Assembly: GCF_900106835.1 (NCBI RefSeq)
Contig: NZ_FNNR01000003.1
Location: 506,381 to 570,380 of the forward strand
Length of the DNA: 64,000 bases
Origin: Arthrobacter sp. cf158
GTDB taxonomy: Bacteria; Actinomycetota; Actinomycetes; Actinomycetales; Micrococcaceae
Direction of reading: 5' to 3'
In this document: positions 53,995-61,942 of the stretch, piece by piece
Numbering within the stretch: position 1 is the first letter of the stretch
Layout: each line of letters opens with the position of its first letter
Program-made: the position numbers and the translations under genes
Notes under the pieces: model-generated
Told to the model about the DNA's origin: nothing
Databases searched by the model: none
Seen by the model: the letters and a program-made list of their open reading frames with translations, nothing else

Positions 53995-54017
53995 GCCGGC
54001 ATCATTGATCGGCCGGC
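53995..54017 (+). terminator. Hairpin after the transporter gene
   Basis: GCCGGC at 53995-54000 pairs with GCCGGC at 54012-54017 over an 11-nt loop, 22 bp after the transporter stop; preceded by a run of eight A, which on the reverse strand would be the T-tract. Confidence 0.45.
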
Positions 54018-54558
54018 GCGGGGAATGCGCCTTGCACACCTATCGCAACAGGTAGCCCGAGAGACGGGCGCAAAAGCGCAAATCCCACATACCTCCTGCA
54101 GGGCAGCCACGCCGGCGGCCCTGCAGGGGGTATTTTCTGGCGGGGGTACGCGTCCTCCGGCCGCGGAGGAGCACTGGCGATTTCGGGAAGCCATGACGCT
54201 GACGACGTCGGCTTCCGCCCTTACACCCCGACGGAGCCTTCTTCGAGCAGCTGTGATAAGTGGTTCATTAATCGCCGACCATGCGGGCTGTGGCTTGAGA
54301 TTATTCGCGAAGAGAATCCCTTGCAGGAATTCAAGACGGCGATGCAAGACCTCAAGGATCAAGGCTGGGAACTGGGAAACTAGGCGGACGCCCGGGATCA
54401 CAGCAGTTCAGTCGAAATCTGTAAGAAGAGTGTGAAATAGGTCGCGTACTCCGCGTTTCACAACGCAATGGGCGTTCCAGAGTGAGCCGGAAGATTCCCG
54501 AAGTGACCGCTTTAAAAGGAGTCCAGAGGCGGCTCTCGCCCGGGGCGAACACCCCCGG
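54018..54558. other. 540-bp stretch without an intact gene
   Basis: One plus-strand frame is open from 54009 to the TAG at 54366-54368 and ends in a plausible C-terminus (L-W-L-E-I-I-R-E-E-N-P-L-Q-E-F-K, then L-K-D-Q-G-W-E-L-G-N), but it has no ATG, GTG or TTG start and no recognised domain. It may be the 3' part of a decayed gene. The remainder leads into a truncated SDR gene. Confidence 0.4.
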
Positions 54559-55254
54559 ATGGCAGTGGCCGGGCACGACACGAACGGCAACCAAGAGCAA
54601 GTAGTGCGTTCAATCGAGTCAATGGGCGGCACCGCTATCTCCTTGGCGGGAGACCTCGGCGACCCGGAGGTGCCCGGCAAATTGGTCGACGCCGCGGTGG
54701 CTGAGTTCGGGGGGCTGGACGCACTGATCGCCAATGCGGGTATTGCCAATCCTGGAGCGATCTGCGATGTGTCCATCGAGGACTGGGACCACATGTTTTC
54801 CGTCAATCTTCGCGGCGCGTGGCTCCTTGCCAAAGCCAGCCACCCGCACCTGCGGCCGAGCCGGGGTGCCGCCTGCTTCACCTCGTCAATGTCAGGTCAG
54901 ATCCCCCACGCCGGATCAGGCGCCTACAGCCCCAGCAAAGCTGCGTTGACAATGCTTGCCCAAACACTCGCCCTGGAATGGGCGCCTGAAGGAATTCGCG
55001 TCAACGTTGTCTCCCCCGGCATGACTCACACCCGAATGACCGAAAAGATGTACGCGGATCCCCACATCAAGAAGGCAAGGGAAAACATTATCCCCTTGGG
55101 ACGAATTGGAGATCCCATGGACATTGCGAATGTCATTGAGTTCCTTGTAAGCCCGCTGGCCGGCTACGTCACCGGGCAAGACATTTGTGTTGATGGCGGC
55201 TTCACAAAGTCCATCCTGAGCCATATTCCGGGACGGCCAAGCTCCAGGTCCTGA
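54559..55254 (+). pseudogene. 5'-truncated SDR family oxidoreductase
   Basis: 231 residues remain. The body is a good classical SDR: NAG (A-L-I-A-N-A-G-I), S-S-M-S-G...Y-S-P-S-K-A-A-L with catalytic Ser, Tyr and Lys, P-G-M-T-H-T-R and a closing Y-V-T-G-Q-D-I-C-V-D-G-G-F. The first ~35 residues with the cofactor-binding TGxxxGIG are missing. Upstream in frame there is no start codon between a TGA at 54433 and ATG 54559, and no Shine-Dalgarno at that ATG. Most likely inactive after a deletion, although an unusual short form cannot be excluded. Confidence 0.7.
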
Positions 55255-55322
55255 GGCATTGGGGCGCCGAGGAGCAGAAGGCTTGCCGATCAAAATCCAC
55301 TCATCCCCACACAAATGCACTT

Positions 55323-55354
55323 AAAGGAGGCGCCGTGTAAAGGAGGCGCCGTGT
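55323..55354. repeat. 16-bp perfect tandem duplication carrying a Shine-Dalgarno and start codon
   Basis: AAAGGAGGCGCCGTGT occurs twice in direct succession (55323-55338, 55339-55354). Each copy contains an ideal Shine-Dalgarno (aaaggagg) 4 bp before GTG. The first start runs into TAA at once; the second reads GTG TTC ATG GCA TAG. Confidence 0.85.
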
Positions 55355-55602
55355 TCATGGCATAGAACATCGTGGATGGCACGGAATGGACCGCCGCTGA
55401 GTTTGCGGTTCTTCTTCCACCAGAACAAAAACTGGCCCGGCAGGAACTAGCCTGCCTGTCTTGTGACGGCCCCGCCGTTTTTCGGGCAGGACCGAAGCGT
55501 CGGCCGTCGTTCGCCGCGCAGCACCAGCATGGATGCCAATTAAATGCGCCAGCGTGGAGCGCTTTCAAATACTTGGCCGGCCAGGGATACGCCCCAGCCT
55601 GA
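55351..55602 (+). pseudogene. Remnant of a zinc-ribbon protein gene
   Basis: After the nonsense codon TAG at 55363 the frame continues as V-D-G-T-E-W-T-A-A-E-F-A-V-L-L, then A-C-L-S-C-D-G-P-A-V-F-R and F-A-A-Q-H-Q-H-G-C-Q-L. The CxxC...H...C pattern resembles the N-terminal zinc-ribbon of actinobacterial CoiA-like/restriction-type hypothetical proteins. It stops at 55602 after an unrelated tail. With a nonsense codon and missing 3' part it is probably dead. Confidence 0.5.
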
Positions 55603-55714
55603 ATGCCGGACAGCAATAGATCGAACGTCACCATCGAGTGCAGGAGTTGAGGCAAGGCGCCCTGACGCAGCCGCGTTGACGTGGAACATGCGATCAACGC
55701 GGCTGCCGGTGCGA

Positions 55715-56596
55715 TTAGCGCTTCATGAGCTCACGTAGCGCCGTTGTGACGGACTCGGGATCCTCCTCTGCCATGAAATGCCCGGCATCTAGCGTCCGGT
55801 GTTCAAGGTCAGACGCCCACTTGCTCCAGAGCGCGGCGGCGTCGTACCCGAGGACTGCGCCCCAGTCTTGTTGTATGACGGTGACGGGCATGCCCAAAGT
55901 ATGGCCTGATTCCCTGTCTGCGCGGTCGTGCTCGACGTCAATGCCGGCTGATGCCCGGTAGTCGGCAACGATGGAAGGCACGGCATTCGCTGATGCTGAC
56001 AGGTAGTGGTGCCGGTAGTCGGCGGGAATGGCTTCGGGATTGGAGGTCCATCCGTCCAGGAAGGACGCGAAGAATGTATCGGCGGTCGCTTCAATCATGG
56101 GCTCCGCGACGCCGGCCGGCTGGGCCATCAGGTACAGATGCCACGCGACTTTTGCGTCTGCCCCGTGAAGAATGTCCCACATATCCAGCGTCGGCAGGAC
56201 ATCCAATGTCAACAGATGGCTCACATTGTCGGGGTGATCAAGGCCCGCCCGGATTGCGACCAAGGCGCCGCGATCGTGGCCTGCCAAGGCAAATCGTTCG
56301 TGGCCGAGTGCTCGGGCAACGGCGACCACATCCGCTGCCATGGTCCTCTTTGAGTAGGTGTGCTCGTTGGATTCTTTCGGTTTGTCACTATCGCCGTAAC
56401 CGCGCAGGTCGGGAACAATCACCGTGTGGTCTGCTGCCAGCTTCGCGGCAACATGGCGCCACATGTGATGTGTCTGCGGGAAGCCGTGCAGGAGCACTAC
56501 AGCAGGTCCGCTTCCGACGACGGCGACGTTGAGTTCTACGTGCGGCGCTGCAGGGACGCGGTAGTAGCTTGCTTCAGGGAGCAATTTCAGGGACAT
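55715..56596 (-). CDS. Alpha/beta hydrolase (haloacid dehalogenase/epoxide hydrolase type)
   Basis: 293 residues. Oxyanion H-G-F-P-Q, D-L-R-G-Y-G-D-S-D-K-P, nucleophile elbow A-G-H-D-R-G-A with Asp108, and catalytic His in D-A-G-H-F-M-A-E-E-D-P. An Asp nucleophile and H-G-F-P-Q are shared by fluoroacetate dehalogenases and epoxide hydrolases. The second Arg of the FAcD site (R-x-x-R after the Asp) appears as Leu here, so fluoroacetate may not be the substrate. ATG 56596 with ggagac before it. Divergent from the SARP regulator. Confidence 0.85.
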   Translation of the reverse strand: MSLKLLPEASYYRVPAAPHVELNVAVVGSGPAVVLLHGFPQTHHMWRHVAAKLAADHTVIVPDLRGYGDSDKPKESNEHTYSKRTMAADVVAVARALGHERFALAGHDRGALVAIRAGLDHPDNVSHLLTLDVLPTLDMWDILHGADAKVAWHLYLMAQPAGVAEPMIEATADTFFASFLDGWTSNPEAIPADYRHHYLSASANAVPSIVADYRASAGIDVEHDRADRESGHTLGMPVTVIQQDWGAVLGYDAAALWSKWASDLEHRTLDAGHFMAEEDPESVTTALRELMKR

Positions 56597-56714
56597 GATG
56601 TCTCCGTTCCTTGTTGGTGTCTCCACTTTCCCGTGGGCGAATCAGTGCTGAATCAGTGGGGCGCCGCTTCCGCCCGACATGAGGCACGGCGCGCACTTTG
56701 ATTACGATGAATTC

Positions 56715-58586
56715 GTGAGCTGCCCTCAATTCCGCGTCCTCGGTCCTATCCAGGTAACTGTTGACGGTGTAGTGCGGCAGTTGTCCAAGCGACGGCACCG
56801 GGAGATCGTTGGGATACTTCTTTCTCTCCGGGGCGGGGTAATCTCCACCCAAGACCTCATCGCGGAACTCTGGGATGACGCACCCCCGGCTGGTGCGGTG
56901 GGAGCCGTCCGAACGTTTGTCGGTGAGCTTCGCCAAATCATTGAACCGAATCGTCTGCCGCGGACTCCGGCCAAAGTCGTGGTAACTGTCGGCGATGGCT
57001 ACTCATTGAGGTTGAGTGCCGACGCCGTTGATGCATGGCGCTTCGAAGCTGCCGTGGAATCAGCGGTAACGGCCCCGCCGGAGAAAGCCGATTCGTTGCT
57101 TTCGGCCGCGTTGGCTGAATGGCGAGGGGAGGCTTTCGAAGAGTTCGCTGAGCGGCCGTGGTCGCATTCCGTGAGAACAAGATTGGGCGACCTGCGGTGC
57201 TCTGCCGTTGAGCGCTGCGCAAACGCACGGCTCGCCGCTGGACGGGCGCACGAGGCCGTGCCACTGCTCGAAGGGCAGGTAACGGCCGCGCCGTGGCGTG
57301 AAGAAGGGTGGGCGTTGTTGGCCTTGGCTCTCTACCGCAGCCAGCGGCAAGGGGACGCCTTGGCGGTACTGCGCACTGCGAGGAAGCGCCTCAGACGTGA
57401 TCTGGGGGTCGATCCCGGCCCGGCGCTTTCAGCTCTGGAGATTCAGATCCTGCGGCGGGACCCGAGCCTGGAGTTGCCCGAACCGACGGGGTTGGGCATG
57501 ACGGCAGCCGCCTATTCCCGGAGTGGCACCCGGGCTCAACTCGAGGCTTCGAACGCGGTGCTGGGCAGCCTTGCGGTCACGGGTGACGTGGAGACTGCCC
57601 AGACACAGCGAATCGCCACGATTCGCGCGGCACAGTCGGCCGACGATGCCGAACTTACTGCCCGGATCATTGGCGGTTATGACATTCCGGGAATATGGAC
57701 GCGCTCCGACAACCGGGAGGCCGCAGAAGTCGTTGTTGCAGCTGCTGAACATGCACTCGCTTCAGCCGCGCGAATCTCTGACAGGACACGCGCCCGCCTG
57801 CTGGCCACCATCGCCATGGAATCACGCGGCACAGCCCACCGGCAGGCCGAAGCCCAAGAAGCAGAATCAATTGCCACGCGCCTCGGCGACGAACAACTTC
57901 ATTGCTTCGCCCTCAGCGCCCGATTCATGCAGGAGTTCCACAGGACAGGCTTGGCAAAGGAGCGCGCTGACATCGGCGCCCAGCTGACAGCTCTAGCCAT
58001 AAGCGCCGACTCACCCACCTTCGAAATCAATGGCCGCCTCATCCGCATGCAGGCCCTCTGCGCTCTGGACGACATCCCTGCGGCCAACGCCGAAGCCGAC
58101 GCCGTGGACGAACTCGCCGCACGACACGAAAGACCGCTCGCAGCAGTATTTACCGGCCGGTTTAGGTCGGCTTTCATCGAAGACACCGACCCTCCACTGC
58201 CAGATGCAATGCCCGGCTTCACTCATGGCCTGGCGGCTTTGACCAGATTCACCCGAGAGATGCACCAGGGATCGCACCTAAGTGACGGCGACTTCGGGCC
58301 CTATGAGCCATGGGTCCGGCCACTACTCATGCTGCGGGCAAACCGACGTCAGGACGCCATCCAGGCCCTCCGGACTTTGCCCCTTCCTCCCAACGACCTC
58401 TTGCTCGAGGTCATGTGGTGCGTTATTGCTCAAACCGCCGTAGAGCTTGGCGACACCGCGACCATTCAGCGGACTTTTTCCGCCCTTGCTCCGGCCGGTG
58501 GAGAACGAGCCGCGGGTAGCGGTGTTGTAGACCTCGGCAGCGTAAAGAGGTTCCTGGAACTGCTCGAGGCTGCTCAAACAGACTAG
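56715..58586 (+). CDS. SARP/BTAD family transcriptional regulator
   Basis: 623 residues. OmpR-type winged helix in residues ~5-90 (F-R-V-L-G-P-I-Q-V, Q-D-L-I-A-E-L-W, T-F-V-G-E-L-R), then the bacterial transcriptional activator (BTAD) domain about 95-240 (W-R-E-E-G-W-A-L-L-A-L-A-L-Y-R, L-G-V-D-P-G-P-A-L). The last ~370 residues are helical and TPR-like with no ATPase motif. GTG 56715 fits the family start and possible leaderless translation (TACGAT 7 bp before); ATG 56679 is the alternative. Divergent from the hydrolase it may control. Confidence 0.88.
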   Translation: MSCPQFRVLGPIQVTVDGVVRQLSKRRHREIVGILLSLRGGVISTQDLIAELWDDAPPAGAVGAVRTFVGELRQIIEPNRLPRTPAKVVVTVGDGYSLRLSADAVDAWRFEAAVESAVTAPPEKADSLLSAALAEWRGEAFEEFAERPWSHSVRTRLGDLRCSAVERCANARLAAGRAHEAVPLLEGQVTAAPWREEGWALLALALYRSQRQGDALAVLRTARKRLRRDLGVDPGPALSALEIQILRRDPSLELPEPTGLGMTAAAYSRSGTRAQLEASNAVLGSLAVTGDVETAQTQRIATIRAAQSADDAELTARIIGGYDIPGIWTRSDNREAAEVVVAAAEHALASAARISDRTRARLLATIAMESRGTAHRQAEAQEAESIATRLGDEQLHCFALSARFMQEFHRTGLAKERADIGAQLTALAISADSPTFEINGRLIRMQALCALDDIPAANAEADAVDELAARHERPLAAVFTGRFRSAFIEDTDPPLPDAMPGFTHGLAALTRFTREMHQGSHLSDGDFGPYEPWVRPLLMLRANRRQDAIQALRTLPLPPNDLLLEVMWCVIAQTAVELGDTATIQRTFSALAPAGGERAAGSGVVDLGSVKRFLELLEAAQTD

Positions 58587-58615
58587 GAGTCCAGCACCTT
58601 CCGCGAACCGCTGCT

Positions 58616-59383
58616 TTACAGAAGGGCTCCGCCGGAGACTTCGATGCGTTCGGCAGTAATCCAACGCATGTCATCGCTGACGAGTGAGGCGATGGCATCC
58701 CCGATTTCTTCCGGGTGGCCCACCCGTCCGAGTGCTGTCTGGGAGGCGAGCACCTTCCGAAGCTCGTTGTTGTCCCGCATGGCTCCTCCGTTGAAGTCAG
58801 TAGCGCTAGGGCCCGGGGCAACCGCGTTGATGCGGATCTTCCGTGGCCCTAATTCCAGGGCGAGACTCCTAGACAGAGCTTCCACCGCCGCTTTCGAGGC
58901 GGAGTAGGCCGACGTTCCCGGGCTGGCATGGCGGGTCAGTGACGTTGAGACGTTGATGATCCGGCCTCCGTCGGACATGAGGGGCACGAGTGTTTTGATC
59001 AGGAAGAACGTTCCTTTGAAATTGGTCCCGACAACTGCGTCAAAGCTTTCTTCTGTGGTCTCTTCAAGAGTGCCGAACATTCCGACTCCGGCATTGTTGA
59101 CGAGTACATCCAACGATTCCCGGTCCCAGCGTGACCGCAGAGTTTCCTGCAACCCATCGGAGAAGCCTGGTAACGTCCCGATGTCCGTTATGTCCAGCGG
59201 TACTGCTATGGCGTCGCTTCCCGCGGACCGAATCTCATCGACGACGGCAGCTGCGGCTTCTGACCCGCTACGGTAAGTCACTACGATTTTCGCGCCCTTG
59301 GACGCTAGAGCCAGCGCGGTACTGCGGCCCAGTCCCCTGTTTCCACCCGTCACCAGCGCAACAGTGTTCTTCATTGTCTTCAT
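58616..59383 (-). CDS. SDR family oxidoreductase
   Basis: 255 residues. V-A-L-V-T-G-G-N-R-G-L-G-R-S cofactor motif, T-Y-R-S-G-S (NADP-type), NNAG, and the active site S-T-S...Y-S-A-S-K-A-A-V. Ending V-S-G-G-A-L-L is typical. Three ATGs (59395, 59383, 59374) sit in a 9-nt repeat; 59383 is best placed after aggaag. Divergent from a TetR regulator which presumably represses it. Substrate unknown. Confidence 0.85.
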   Translation of the reverse strand: MKTMKNTVALVTGGNRGLGRSTALALASKGAKIVVTYRSGSEAAAAVVDEIRSAGSDAIAVPLDITDIGTLPGFSDGLQETLRSRWDRESLDVLVNNAGVGMFGTLEETTEESFDAVVGTNFKGTFFLIKTLVPLMSDGGRIINVSTSLTRHASPGTSAYSASKAAVEALSRSLALELGPRKIRINAVAPGPSATDFNGGAMRDNNELRKVLASQTALGRVGHPEEIGDAIASLVSDDMRWITAERIEVSGGALL

Positions 59384-59416
59384 TGTCTTCCTCATTTCAG
59401 CTAGACCTCATGCAAT

Positions 59417-59432
59417 AAGTAAGTAAGTAAGT
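59417..59432. repeat. Tetranucleotide repeat (AAGT)4
   Basis: Four perfect AAGT units between the SDR and TetR genes, running into the palindrome at 59429-59440. Tetranucleotide tracts are prone to copy-number change. Confidence 0.8.
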
Positions 59433-59440
59433 ATTTACTT
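59429..59440. promoter_or_regulatory. Palindromic TetR operator candidate
   Basis: AAGTA-TT-TACTT, perfect 5+2+5, is centred between divergent SDR and TetR starts, 51 bp before the TetR ATG. TetR proteins commonly bind such a site to repress both genes. Confidence 0.5.
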
Positions 59441-59490
59441 TTATAGTAGAGATGAGATCGTAAGTAGGCAAGCAACAGGAAGGAAAGTCC

Positions 59491-60081
59491 ATGGCACAAC
59501 GCGACGCGGGGGCAACGAAAGCCCGGATCCTTGAAGCGGCCGTGGAGGAATTTGCCAAGCATGGCCACGCCGGAGGGCGAATTGAGCGAATCTCCGCAAG
59601 CTCCGGCACTAACGTCCGCATGATTTACGCATACTTTGGCGGCAAGAGCGGACTGTTTGATGAGGCGTTAGCCGCCTCTCTTGGCGCCATGGCAGCGGCG
59701 GTCCCTCCTCGCCCCGAAGACCTTCCCGGGTGGGCCGGCGACCTCTTCGACTATCACCAGCGTGACCCCTCTGCACTTCGCATCAGCTTGTGGGCTCAGC
59801 TGGAGCGTCCCGAGGCGGCATCCGAACCCCTGCAGAGTTACTTGGACAAGACCTCGATGCTTTCCGGGACGCCCGTGGGGTCGTTGAATGCCGTCGACCT
59901 GCTAGTGGTGATATATGCGGTCGCGCAGGCGTGGCAGCTGGCCCCGGCCGGTCTGCTGAAAGCGATTTACGCAGATCCCAGCAGCGCAGAAGCCGTAGCC
60001 TCCCAGCGGCAGGCAGTCATAGACACAGTCAGGCGCATCACCACTCCAGAGTCTGCCGCGCCCGGAAATTCGTCCGGGTAG
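59491..60081 (+). CDS. TetR/AcrR family transcriptional regulator
   Basis: 196 residues. Helix-turn-helix region A-R-I-L-E-A-A-V-E-E-F-A-K-H-G, then R-I-E-R-I-S-A-S-S-G-T-N-V-R-M-I-Y-A-Y-F-G-G-K-S-G-L-F, an excellent TetR match. C-terminal part resembles the TetR_C_17-type helical ligand domain. A good Shine-Dalgarno (aaggaaag) precedes the ATG. Divergent from the SDR with the palindrome between them. Confidence 0.92.
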   Translation: MAQRDAGATKARILEAAVEEFAKHGHAGGRIERISASSGTNVRMIYAYFGGKSGLFDEALAASLGAMAAAVPPRPEDLPGWAGDLFDYHQRDPSALRISLWAQLERPEAASEPLQSYLDKTSMLSGTPVGSLNAVDLLVVIYAVAQAWQLAPAGLLKAIYADPSSAEAVASQRQAVIDTVRRITTPESAAPGNSSG

Positions 60082-60103
60082 AGACTTCCACGGCCTCGAC
60101 GCA

Positions 60104-60134
60104 GGACGGCCCCCCGCATCTGGGAGGACCGTCC
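60104..60134. terminator. Terminator-like inverted repeat between convergent genes
   Basis: GGACGG at 60104-60109 and CCGTCC at 60129-60134, with further C/G pairing inside (CCCCC against GGG-GG). It is located between the TetR stop at 60081 and the hydrolase stop at 60190. Confidence 0.45.
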
Positions 60135-60189
60135 ATCGGTTGGCTAAGCCTTAGCTCAGCTACGGCGATACGCATGAGCGAGAGTGCGC

Positions 60190-61938
60190 CTAGGAGCCCC
60201 TCGACATTGTGCCGAGCGTAATCCTGCTCGGAGTTTCCGCCCCGAATATGATGCGCTGGTGGGCTGTTACCGTTTCGGACGAGTCCGCGGCCCGGAGGCC
60301 GGTGTTCAGGTTCCTGTCCCAGCGAGGGTGGCAACTCGACGTGACTTGAATCCTGATCCTGTCTCCTGCGTTGAACGTGCAGGCTGTTGACCAGAGGTTG
60401 ATAACGAACTCTTCAGTCTGGCCCGGGACCAGCGGCTTCCGGCCCGGCCCCGCACGGAAGACTCCGTCGCCGCTGCAAGCGTCCCGCCACGATGCACGGA
60501 CGATTCCGTCGGACAGTCCAATGGAGAGGCCGTCCGGGGTGACCCGGCATAGGCGGACAACGAAGTCAGTATCCACGGCACTTGAGCTCGCAAACAACGT
60601 GGCTGATACTTCCCCGAAAACCGTCACTGGTTCTTCCAGTGGCGACGTCGTAAAGGTCAGCACATCATCGCGGCTCTCCACCGCGGCTTGATCCGCAGGC
60701 CCGGCCAGGTCAGCCCCAAGGTGCATGGTCGCTCCCCCGGTGGTCGGAACGGGATCGAGCGGGTCATAGTGGTATGACACTGCTCCAGTCGCTCCTGGCG
60801 TCTCCCCAAGCGAACCTTCAGGACCCAGGAACAGGTCAAGCTGAGTGTCGGGTTCAGGCAGTTCATCGAATGCACGCCATCGGTTCTCGCCCATGACGTA
60901 GACAAGGACGCCGGGCAGGTGTGGGTCCGGCGCGTCGTTGAGAACGTGGTCGAACCAACGGGCATGAATCGACGACAGGTCTCCCAGTCCATTGACGGCC
61001 ATTGATGAGGCAAGGGCGCCGAACGCCACGTCGGGGTAGGTGGCCGTGAAGTTGGTGTGACTCCATGGACCCACAATGAGCTGGGGACGCAGAGCCTGTC
61101 CTTCACGGGACGCATCCAGTTGCAGCCGGTACTGCTCCAAGGTGTTCGGCAGGAAGATATCGAACCATCCGCCGATGTGGAGCGTTGGCAGCGGGACAGG
61201 CCCGGCCGCTGGACTGTCCCAGGCAAGCGAGAGTTCCCCTCCGGGTTCCTCACTTGCCGAGGGAAGGATCACGGACTGCAAGAACCCGTTGGCCCGGGAC
61301 TTCACATCGTTGATCGGGAGGGCTGCGTATGCCGAGCCGTCCGCGAAACCGGCATCCAACTCCGCCCAAATCTCGAGCTCGCGAGCCAGACGGGCAGGGT
61401 CCCCTGCACATTCACGGCGTATCTCCTCGAGGGCGATCGATCCGTGTCCCCACGCTAGCCGGCTCCCTAATTCAAAAGCGCCGCCACGGAAGAGTGCCCC
61501 GTTGTCCGCGTTTCCAGCAGCACAGATTCCCGGCGCCAGAGCCGCAAGGCCCCGAGGTCGACGGCGGGCGGCCCGCCACTGCGTTTCGGCGAAATAAGAG
61601 CGTCCCCACATCCCCACGCGCCCGGAGGAATATGGCAGGTCCGCGGCCCACTCAACTGTTTGGGCGCCGTCGTCCGCTTCATGCTCTCCCGGCACGAAGG
61701 TGCCATCAGAACCATGGCGTCCCCGTACGTCCTGCAGGATGACTGCGAAACCATGGGCTGCGACAGTGGCCGGATTGAAGTATGCGGAGTTCACTGCGAG
61801 GTCCCGGCCGTAAGGCGTTCGGGTGAGCAGGACCGGAAACCGGCCCGGGGTGTCCGGGCGGTACACGGTGGAACGGAGAATGACGCCGTCACTTAGTTGG
61901 GTCTGGACATCGTTTTCGATAATGACTTGGTGCTTCAT
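60190..61938 (-). CDS. CocE/NonD family hydrolase
   Basis: 582 residues. X-Pro dipeptidyl-peptidase S15-type alpha/beta hydrolase: D-G-V-I-L-R-S-T-V-Y-R-P, catalytic Ser114 in W-G-R-S-Y-F-A, Asp in I-G-G-W-F-D-I-F, His in G-P-W-S-H-T-N-F. The C-terminal jelly-roll domain carries F-T-T-S-P-L-E-E-P-V-T-V-F-G. Relatives include cocaine esterase and glutaryl-7-ACA acylase, acting on esters or amides. Ser motif is usually GxSYxGxTQ; here the Gly after Tyr is Ala. Located 4 bp after the MFS gene, so uptake and hydrolysis are coupled. Confidence 0.9.
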   Translation of the reverse strand: MKHQVIIENDVQTQLSDGVILRSTVYRPDTPGRFPVLLTRTPYGRDLAVNSAYFNPATVAAHGFAVILQDVRGRHGSDGTFVPGEHEADDGAQTVEWAADLPYSSGRVGMWGRSYFAETQWRAARRRPRGLAALAPGICAAGNADNGALFRGGAFELGSRLAWGHGSIALEEIRRECAGDPARLARELEIWAELDAGFADGSAYAALPINDVKSRANGFLQSVILPSASEEPGGELSLAWDSPAAGPVPLPTLHIGGWFDIFLPNTLEQYRLQLDASREGQALRPQLIVGPWSHTNFTATYPDVAFGALASSMAVNGLGDLSSIHARWFDHVLNDAPDPHLPGVLVYVMGENRWRAFDELPEPDTQLDLFLGPEGSLGETPGATGAVSYHYDPLDPVPTTGGATMHLGADLAGPADQAAVESRDDVLTFTTSPLEEPVTVFGEVSATLFASSSAVDTDFVVRLCRVTPDGLSIGLSDGIVRASWRDACSGDGVFRAGPGRKPLVPGQTEEFVINLWSTACTFNAGDRIRIQVTSSCHPRWDRNLNTGLRAADSSETVTAHQRIIFGAETPSRITLGTMSRGS

Positions 61939-61942
61939 GGTT

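Noticed and set aside
54025..54435. Plus-strand 136-codon frame starting M-R-L-A-H-L-S-Q-Q.
   Set aside because: No Shine-Dalgarno or motif; the more protein-like ending in this area lies in another frame.
59417..59432. AAGT units as the start of a CRISPR-like array.
   Set aside because: Units are 4 bp without spacers; it is a simple sequence repeat.
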